Shown here: positions 24,078 through 28,730 of the stretch, in pieces
Layout: the number at the start of each line of letters is the position of its first letter
Position numbering within the stretch: position 1 is the first letter of the stretch
Notes under the pieces: generated by a model
Told to the model about the DNA's origin: nothing
Databases searched by the model: none
What the model saw: only the letters and a program-made list of their open reading frames with translations
Made by a program: the position numbers and the translations under genes
DNA from: Ruminococcus flavefaciens
GTDB lineage: Bacteria; Bacillota; Clostridia; Oscillospirales; Ruminococcaceae
Length of the DNA: 28,730 bases
Direction: 5' to 3'
Assembly: GCA_004554385.1 (NCBI GenBank)
Contig: SFMO01000122.1
Span: 1 to 28,730 of the forward strand

Positions 24078-24320
24078 ATGGCAGTAAAGATCAGACTGAG
24101 AAGAATGGGCGCTAAGAAGGCTCCTTTCTATCGTGTAGTAGTTGCTGATTCAAGATACCCAAGAGACGGTCGTTTCGTTGAGGAGATCGGTTTCTATGAT
24201 CCTACTAAGGAGCCATCTGTTGTTAAGATCGACGCAGATAAGGCTAAGGACTGGATCTCTAAGGGTGCACAGCCTACTGATACAGTAAAGGCTCTCCTCA
24301 AGAAAGAGGGAGTTCTTTGA
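24078..24320 (+). CDS. rpsP: 30S ribosomal protein S16
   Basis: S16 is an early assembly protein of the small ribosomal subunit. The 80-residue sequence starts with the family's AVKIRLRRMGAKKAPFYRVV and contains the conserved RDGRFVEEIGFYDP. The ATG follows CGGAGGTG. Its codon use is visibly more biased (AAG, CGT, GCT-rich, T-ending) than its neighbours, as for a highly expressed gene. It stands 63 bp after ffh. Confidence 0.98.
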   Translation: MAVKIRLRRMGAKKAPFYRVVVADSRYPRDGRFVEEIGFYDPTKEPSVVKIDADKAKDWISKGAQPTDTVKALLKKEGVL

Positions 24321-24337
24321 TCAAAAGCTTAATGGCT

Positions 24338-24363
24338 GAGGAGAGACTGCGAGTCTCTGCCTC
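24338..24363 (+). other. Intercistronic hairpin between rpsP and khpA
   Basis: AGAGACT/AGTCTCT (24342-24348 with 24352-24358) with a 3-nt loop, extended by GAG/CTC (24338-24340 with 24361-24363) past a small internal loop. No U-run follows, so it is more likely a processing or stability element that keeps rpsP output above khpA. Confidence 0.5.
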
Positions 24364-24390
24364 TGTCCCCAAGCTTACGGAGGTATTATT

Positions 24391-24624
24391 ATGAAAGACT
24401 TACTTTATGCTATCGCAGCAGGCCTCGTAGAAGACAAGTCCGCTATCAATATTACCGAGGACGCACCCGATGAAGAGGGCGTTATCGTATTCCACCTTAA
24501 CGTTGCTCCTGATGATATGGGAAGAGTTATCGGTAAGCAGGGCAGGATCGCAAAGGCCCTCCGTACTATCATGCGCGCAGGTGCAGCAAAGAAGGACCAG
24601 AAGGTCTCTGTTACGATCGAATAA
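24391..24624 (+). CDS. khpA: KH domain RNA-binding protein KhpA
   Basis: A 77-residue single KH domain protein (YlqC/KhpA). The RNA-binding GxxG loop is GKQG at 48-51 in RVIGKQGRIAKALRTI. KhpA pairs with KhpB/Jag in Gram-positive bacteria and affects RNA-level control of cell elongation and division. The ATG is preceded by CGGAGG. Its place after rpsP is conserved in Firmicutes, but the usual next genes rimM, trmD and rplS are missing here, since a strong terminator follows. Confidence 0.95.
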   Translation: MKDLLYAIAAGLVEDKSAINITEDAPDEEGVIVFHLNVAPDDMGRVIGKQGRIAKALRTIMRAGAAKKDQKVSVTIE

Positions 24625-24633
24625 GTATCACAT

Positions 24634-24659
24634 AAGCTCCCTGAAAGGGAGCTTTTTTT
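24634..24659 (+). terminator. Intrinsic terminator of the ylxM-khpA operon
   Basis: A perfect stem AAGCTCCCT/AGGGAGCTT (24634-24642 with 24646-24654) with a GAA loop, followed by a run of T, 10 bp after the khpA stop codon. Confidence 0.92.
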
Positions 24660-24732
24660 GTTTAGTTAGTCAATCGACCGTGTTCAAAAATTGCTCACAT
24701 TTATCTTTTTTTGCTTACTTTTTGTTTACTAC

Positions 24733-24761
24733 TTGACACAATAGGTTATGGGGTATATAAT
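24733..24761 (+). promoter_or_regulatory. Consensus promoter of the orphan small RNA
   Basis: TTGACA (24733-24738), 17 bp, TATAAT (24756-24761): identical to consensus in both boxes. There is no gene with a ribosome binding site between it and the terminator less than 100 bp downstream. Confidence 0.85.
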
Positions 24762-24766
24762 AAATG

Positions 24767-24856
24767 ACGGTATTGGTCCAGGCAAGACACATATCAAAAG
24801 CTTTTAGCTTATATACCCTCTCTTATCAGCCCATGCAGCACTGCATGGGCTTTTTC
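24767..24856 (+). ncRNA. Candidate small RNA of about 90 nt
   Basis: The unit between the consensus promoter and a strong terminator would give an RNA of about 90 nt. A 5-bp stem GGTAT/ATACC (24769-24773 with 24813-24817) could close the 5' domain, with a weak inner hairpin around AAGC/GCTT. The single-stranded joint CTCTCTTATC leads to the terminator stem. An ATG near the expected start point opens a frame, but it has no ribosome binding site and runs through the terminator stem, so I read this as non-coding. It does not show the SRP RNA tetraloop core, the 6S bubble, or tmRNA features. Either a trans-acting sRNA or a conditional leader is possible, but the GH95 gene downstream has its own promoter. 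Confidence 0.6.
24828..24855 (+). terminator. Terminator of the small RNA
   Basis: A perfect 10-bp stem AGCCCATGCA/TGCATGGGCT (24828-24837 with 24842-24851) with loop GCAC, followed by TTTTTCC. Confidence 0.92.
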
Positions 24857-24898
24857 CTTTGTACTGATATTTGGTCATTCTGACGGCTCTGAGATAAT

Positions 24899-24931
24899 AT
24901 TTTGCAGTAAAATCCGCATTTTTTGCAAAAT
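24899..24931. promoter_or_regulatory. Inverted repeat ATTTTGCA...TGCAAAAT upstream of the GH95 promoter
   Basis: Perfect 8-bp arms (24899-24906 with 24924-24931) with a 17-bp centre, ending 45 bp before the -35 box. Arms of this kind could bind a sugar-responsive regulator; no consensus is recognised. The rest of the 120-bp stretch between the small RNA and the promoter is AT-rich and shows no gene. Confidence 0.35.
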
Positions 24932-24976
24932 AATCGCCAAAAATAATGAGCTAATGTAGAATTTGCACAATTAGTG

Positions 24977-25005
24977 TTGACTTGTGTGTATATTAATGCT
25001 ACAAT
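24977..25005 (+). promoter_or_regulatory. GH95 gene promoter
   Basis: TTGACT (24977-24982), 17 bp, TACAAT (25000-25005) preceded by TGC as an extended -10. The predicted leader is about 108 nt. Confidence 0.75.
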
Positions 25006-25030
25006 ATATAATGTATAGATATAGATAATC

Positions 25031-25109
25031 TGTTATTTTGTTAAAAAATAACAGAAGGGCGATGTAATTACGGAGCTGCTCCCTCTCCTCCGCAGCTCCG
25101 AAAAAGGAG
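25031..25109 (+). promoter_or_regulatory. Structured leader of the GH95 gene
   Basis: Two perfect stems: TGTTATTTT/AAAATAACA (25031-25039 with 25045-25053) and CGGAGCTGC/GCAGCTCCG (25071-25079 with 25092-25100). The 12-nt loop of the second is all pyrimidine and contains CTCCT (25085-25089), the exact complement of AGGAG in the ribosome binding site (25105-25109). A pseudoknot or competing pairing could mask that site. Confidence 0.5.
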
Positions 25110-25119
25110 TTGGAAAGGA

Positions 25120-28100
25120 ATGAAACTTAAATCCACAAAAAAACTGCTCTCCGTTTTCCTATCAGCTTGTATGGCGCTCCCGATCATAACAAGCGGAGCT
25201 CCGATACCAAGTCTGGTAACGGAAAATACTGCGGCGGCAGCCGGGTATCCACACGATGACGACCTTGTCCTGCGTTACAATACTCAGGCAGGTAACGTCA
25301 ACACCGACAACGCTTTCAATAACGACGAATCCTTCTACAAGGCGCTCCCTCTGGGCAACGGACGCATCGGCGCAATGGTCTACGGAAACTGCCCCAACGA
25401 GCTGATCGACATCAATGAGTGTACCGTTTGGAGCTCAGGTCCCGGCAGCAACAACAAGGAGGGCGGCGGAAATCACATCAAGGAAATACAGGACCTTATC
25501 AAAAACGGCAAATACAACGATGCCAACAGCCTTGTAGGCAGATACCTCATCGGCGGCGGAGAGGCCAAGTACCAGAAGGTCGGAGCACTCAGGCTCAACC
25601 TCGGCCATGAGAATGTGTCGAATTACTCCCGTACCCTTGATATGAACGACGCCGTTGCACGTACTGAATATACGGCAAACGGCAAGAAATATACACGCGA
25701 GACATTCGTGAGCTATCCCGATCAGGTCATGGTGACCCGAATAACCTGCGACAGCCCGAAATCGGTCTCCCTTACAGCAGGCTATGACGGACTCCTCAAC
25801 GGCAATGTGACAACCGACGGCAATGATACCCTTACTGCCAATGGTCACGGCGACAAGGACCTCTGGATAGACGGCGCTGTATACTACTCCTCACGGAGCA
25901 AGGTCATCCCCGACGGCGGCAGTATCAGCGCAGGCAGCGGCAAGGTCAGTGTATCAGGCGCTGATTCCGTGGTCATTCTCACTTCCGTCCGCACTAATTT
26001 TGTGGACTACAAAACCTGCAACGGCGACGAAAAGGGCGGTGCGGCGGCTGACATCAGGAACGCCGAAAAGCTTTCCTTTGATACTCTCTATGAACACCAT
26101 ATCGCCGATTATCAGGAGCTGTTCAAACGTGTGGACATAGAGCTCGGCGGAGATACCTCCGCTATCCTCAGCAAGACCACTCCGCAGAGAATAGCCGAAT
26201 TCGGCTCATCAAACGACCCCAAAATGGTTGAGACTCTCTTCCAGTACGGCAGATACCTGATGATAAGCGCCTCCCGTGACGCTCAGCCCATGAATCTTCA
26301 GGGCATATGGAACAAGTACTCCTCGCCTGCGTGGGGCAGCAAGATGACCTCGAATATCAACTACGAAATGAATTACTGGCCTGCATTCACCACCAACCTT
26401 GCTGAGTGCTTCAAGCCCTTCGCGCAGAAGTCAAAGGGTCTGGCAGAGGCAGGAAATGTCACCGCAAGAGTGAATTACGGCATACAGAATGGCTGGGTAC
26501 TTCACCACAACACCGACCTCTGGAACAGGACAGGCGCTATCGACGGCGCGTGGGGACAGTGGCCGACAGGCGGCGCATGGGTATCAAATATGCTCTATGA
26601 CGCCTACCGCTTCAATCAGGACGAAGAGTACCTCGCCGACATATACCCCGTTATCAAGGGCAGTGCGGAGTTCCTCAACTCCCTTATGACCACCGCAAAA
26701 ATAAACGGTCAGGAGTACGTTGTTATCAGCCCCAGCACCTCCCCCGAGATAAATCTCCCTGCTTACCCGAATTCCTGCATTGACCAGAGCGTAACTATGG
26801 ACAACGGCATAGCAAGAGAGCTGTTCAAGGGTGTTGCAGAAGCATCCGAGATACTGGGTAAAGACGAAGCTCTCCGCAGTCAGCTCAACAGCAAACTCAC
26901 CAATATCCGCCCCGAGACCATAGGCAAATGGGGACAGATACAGGAATGGGCTCAGGACTGGGACAACAGGAACGAAAAGCACCGCCATATCTCCCATATG
27001 TACGCTCTCTACCCCGGATTTGAGATAACCCCCGCAGATAATCCCACCACCGCAAAGGCGGCGGCAACATCGCTGAATGCAAGAGGCGATGACGGCACAG
27101 GCTGGTCTGAGGCGTGGAAGCTCAACTGCTGGGCAAGACTTGAGGACGGCGAACATGCTTACAAGCTGGTAAAGCTCCTCATTTCTCCCGTCAATAAGAG
27201 CGGCAGACTCTACGACAACCTCTGGGACGCTCATCCGCCATTCCAGATAGACGGAAACTTCGGCTTTACCTCGGGTATCGCAGAAATGCTCCTCCAGAGC
27301 CAGAACGACGTTATAACCCTGCTCCCTGCACTTCCAAGCCAGTGGTCAACAGGTCACGCAAACGGTCTCTGCGCAAGAGGCAACTTTGAAGTCACAGAAA
27401 TGAGCTGGAAGAACGGCAGACTGGAAAAAGCCTCTGTCCTCTCAAAATCAGGCGGCATATGCACTGTCAGATACGGCGGTACTGTAATAAGCTTTGACAC
27501 AGAGGCAGGCAAGGAGTACAAGCTCAGCGGCGAGCTTCAGCTTGAAAGCTCCGCAGATATAATGCAGAACCTTGCACTTGGCAAGGAGGTCACTGCTTCG
27601 GGCTCACAGTCAGGCGAGGGCGCAGCTCTGGCAGTTGACGGCGACGAGACTACAAAATGGTGTCACGTTGACGGTCTCAGCGGTGAATGGATACAGGTCG
27701 ACCTGGGCGAAAACTACGATATAAAGCGCTGGAATGCAAAATTTGCAGGCGTACAGGAGGATATAAAGTTCAATCCCCGTGATTTCGTTATACAGGCAAG
27801 CTCCGACGGCGAGAGCTGGACGTACATCGCAAAGGTCTACGGCAACACAAAGAGCTCCTACGGACGAAATACCGACGGTATCTCCGCAAGATACGTGAGA
27901 CTTGAAATGCTCACCTCTACCCAGAACACCGAGGGCGGCGCAAGAGTATACGAGCTTGAGATATGGGGCAAGGACGACAAACCGCCTGTGCCTAAGACAG
28001 CTTTCAGGAACTGCGGTGCCAGTGCGTATAATTTCAAATACGGCGAGATACGCAAGGACGACAGCGGCAGTACTGCTATCGGCTATATCACAGACGGCTC

Positions 28101-28563
28101 ATATATAGTTTTCCGCAACCTCGACTTCGAGAGCGGCGCAGAGGGCTTCCGCGCAAGCACGGCAAGTGCAACCGAGGGAGGAACTATCGAGATACGCATA
28201 GATTCCTCAGACGGCGAGCTCATAGGCGAGTGCCCTGTCGCAGGCACCGACGGCTGGAGCGAATACGTTGAGACGGGCTGCAAGACCGCTCAGTGTACAG
28301 GCGCACATGACGTTTATCTTGTTTTCAAGGGCGGCGACGGCTATCTCTTCAATGTTAACAGCTTTGGATTCTACGGCATAAAGGGCGACATCAACGGTGA
28401 CCGTGCAGTGGACAGCTTCGATATGATAGGTTTCAGAAAGGCGCTCACCGAAGAAATAACCCTCAGCGGCCTTGCACTCTCAAATTCAGACATGAACGCT
28501 GATAATAAGACAAATGTTGCCGATATACTGCTCCTTCAGAAGCAGATACTCGGAAAGACTTAA
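25120..28563 (+). CDS. Secreted GH95 glycosidase with two carbohydrate-binding domains and a dockerin
   Basis: A 1147-residue exported enzyme of family GH95 (alpha-L-fucosidases and alpha-L-galactosidases). Order: signal peptide (about 1-41), N-terminal beta-domain (47-305), (alpha/alpha)6 catalytic barrel (about 315-715) and its C-terminal beta-domain, an F5/8 type C/CBM32-like domain (817-950), a CBM6/35-like domain (about 958-1088), and a type I dockerin (1090-1147) with calcium loops GDINGDRAVD and SDMNADNKTN. Active-site residues by motif: Asn412 and Asn414 (SNINYEMNYWPA), Glu543 (SPSTSPE), Asp711 (QIDGNFG). Thr410 stands where fucosidases have His, as in a known alpha-L-galactosidase. 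The dockerin implies docking to a cellulosome scaffold. An AAGGAG lies 10 nt before the ATG. Confidence 0.93.
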   Translation: MKLKSTKKLLSVFLSACMALPIITSGAPIPSLVTENTAAAAGYPHDDDLVLRYNTQAGNVNTDNAFNNDESFYKALPLGNGRIGAMVYGNCPNELIDINECTVWSSGPGSNNKEGGGNHIKEIQDLIKNGKYNDANSLVGRYLIGGGEAKYQKVGALRLNLGHENVSNYSRTLDMNDAVARTEYTANGKKYTRETFVSYPDQVMVTRITCDSPKSVSLTAGYDGLLNGNVTTDGNDTLTANGHGDKDLWIDGAVYYSSRSKVIPDGGSISAGSGKVSVSGADSVVILTSVRTNFVDYKTCNGDEKGGAAADIRNAEKLSFDTLYEHHIADYQELFKRVDIELGGDTSAILSKTTPQRIAEFGSSNDPKMVETLFQYGRYLMISASRDAQPMNLQGIWNKYSSPAWGSKMTSNINYEMNYWPAFTTNLAECFKPFAQKSKGLAEAGNVTARVNYGIQNGWVLHHNTDLWNRTGAIDGAWGQWPTGGAWVSNMLYDAYRFNQDEEYLADIYPVIKGSAEFLNSLMTTAKINGQEYVVISPSTSPEINLPAYPNSCIDQSVTMDNGIARELFKGVAEASEILGKDEALRSQLNSKLTNIRPETIGKWGQIQEWAQDWDNRNEKHRHISHMYALYPGFEITPADNPTTAKAAATSLNARGDDGTGWSEAWKLNCWARLEDGEHAYKLVKLLISPVNKSGRLYDNLWDAHPPFQIDGNFGFTSGIAEMLLQSQNDVITLLPALPSQWSTGHANGLCARGNFEVTEMSWKNGRLEKASVLSKSGGICTVRYGGTVISFDTEAGKEYKLSGELQLESSADIMQNLALGKEVTASGSQSGEGAALAVDGDETTKWCHVDGLSGEWIQVDLGENYDIKRWNAKFAGVQEDIKFNPRDFVIQASSDGESWTYIAKVYGNTKSSYGRNTDGISARYVRLEMLTSTQNTEGGARVYELEIWGKDDKPPVPKTAFRNCGASAYNFKYGEIRKDDSGSTAIGYITDGSYIVFRNLDFESGAEGFRASTASATEGGTIEIRIDSSDGELIGECPVAGTDGWSEYVETGCKTAQCTGAHDVYLVFKGGDGYLFNVNSFGFYGIKGDINGDRAVDSFDMIGFRKALTEEITLSGLALSNSDMNADNKTNVADILLLQKQILGKT

Positions 28564-28593
28564 ATAGCACAAAAAAATTACCGGGTCCATATG

Positions 28594-28668
28594 AAATGCT
28601 CCCCTTTTGTTAGACAATGTGGTATAATAGAAATATACCAAAATGAAGTCTAACGAAAGGGGACATTT
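28594..28668. repeat. Subterminal inverted repeat at the IS left end
   Basis: Left arm 28594-28615 and right arm 28648-28668 are near-perfect complements. The right arm contains the GAAAGGGG purine stretch that serves as ribosome binding site of the transposase, so read-through RNA from the upstream gene would pair the arms and hide it. RNA from the internal promoter would carry only the right arm. Confidence 0.65.
28620..28628 (+). promoter_or_regulatory. Transposase promoter, extended -10
   Basis: TGGTATAAT, an extended -10 without a good -35, lying in the loop between the two inverted arms of the IS end. Confidence 0.5.
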
Positions 28669-28670
28669 TT

Positions 28671-28730
28671 ATGCCAAAAGGAAAACCAAACAAGAGATAT
28701 ACACCTGAATTCAAGATCAAGGTTGTTGAA
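28671..28730 (+). CDS. Transposase N-terminus (partial, runs off the window)
   Basis: The first 20 codons of a frame starting MPKGKPNKRYTPEFKIKVVE. The RYTPEFKIKVVE pattern is typical of the first helix of the HTH domain in IS3-family OrfA transposases. It is preceded by AAAGGGG. The rest of the gene lies beyond the end of the window, so the exact IS group cannot be assigned and a full-length or broken state cannot be judged. Confidence 0.8.
   Translation, partial: MPKGKPNKRYTPEFKIKVVE

Larger units (their letters stand above)
28592..28730 (+). mobile_element. Left end of an insertion sequence, IS3-like
   Basis: The element seems to begin with TGAAATGCTCCCC about 28 bp after the GH95 stop codon. 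Its first 22 bases from 28594 are repeated, almost exactly inverted, at 28648-28668 just before the transposase start, with one indel and one substitution. Both TG at the tip and a helix-turn-helix first reading frame fit the IS3 family. The right end and any target duplication are outside the window. Confidence 0.75.

Noticed and set aside
24767..24856. SRP RNA next to ffh
   Set aside because: The conserved GGAA tetraloop and the asymmetric internal loop of SRP RNA are not present.
24764..24883. Short peptide gene inside the candidate small RNA
   Set aside because: The ATG lies at or before the expected transcript start, lacks a ribosome binding site, and the frame runs through the terminator.
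25038..25054. Rex-box-like TTGTTAAAAAATAACA in the GH95 leader
   Set aside because: The two half-sites are one base too close for the TTGTTAAN4TTAACAA consensus and the sequence lies downstream of the start point; it is better explained as an RNA stem.
1..28730. CRISPR array, tRNA or rRNA genes
   Set aside because: No regularly spaced direct repeats, cloverleaf with CCA-type end or rRNA core sequence was recognised anywhere in the window.

Overview
The window looks like a low-to-moderate-GC Firmicute of the Ruminococcaceae, most likely a fibre-degrading Ruminococcus (R. flavefaciens / R. albus type). The strongest pointer is the last complete gene, a secreted GH95 glycosidase ending in a type I dockerin, the anchoring module of cellulosomes. 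The housekeeping proteins (CarB, Rex, NfnAB, Ddl, membrane-anchored MurF, YlxM-Ffh-S16-KhpA) are of clostridial type, and many promoters are near-perfect sigma-A sites (TTGACA, 17 bp, TATAAT). The assignment rests on protein character only; no search was run.

Layout. 1-200: a cluster of perfect hairpins without a credible gene, probably a dispersed repeat. 200-4758 (minus): carB, a DUF4190 membrane protein and an unknown membrane protein, driven by a promoter at 4730-4758. 5094-5791 (plus): a small lipoprotein with a consensus promoter and a bidirectional terminator. 5891-8930 (minus): nfnA-nfnB-rex, an electron-bifurcating transhydrogenase followed directly by the NADH/NAD+ sensing repressor; its promoter region carries a set of palindromes. 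9093-14679 (minus): alpha/beta hydrolase, murF, a palindromic AT-rich element, ddl, sugar O-acetyltransferase, lysR, led by a perfect promoter. Ddl makes the D-Ala-D-Ala that MurF attaches to the peptidoglycan precursor. 14724-15954 (minus): an ECF sigma factor with its zinc-finger anti-sigma membrane protein.

16166-22137 (plus): a four-gene unit made of a tandem double-ASKHA dehydratase activase, an HgdB-like 2-hydroxyacyl-CoA dehydratase-family protein, phosphatidylserine decarboxylase and a lipoprotein, ended by a terminator. 22202-24659 (plus): ylxM-ffh-rpsP-khpA, the SRP/ribosome operon, with a perfect promoter and a strong terminator. 24733-24856: a free-standing promoter and terminator about 90 nt apart with no gene between them, a candidate small RNA. 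24977-28563 (plus): the dockerin-bearing GH95 enzyme with a structured leader. 28592-28730: the left end of an insertion sequence whose transposase runs off the window, apparently inserted into the terminator of the GH95 gene.

The best candidates for undescribed biology are the orphan small RNA, the palindrome-rich nfnAB-rex control region, the activase whose two fused halves each keep the cluster cysteine pair at the same spacing, the shared element in the opposing promoters around the ECF sigma gene, and the GH95 enzyme with threonine where fucosidases have histidine.
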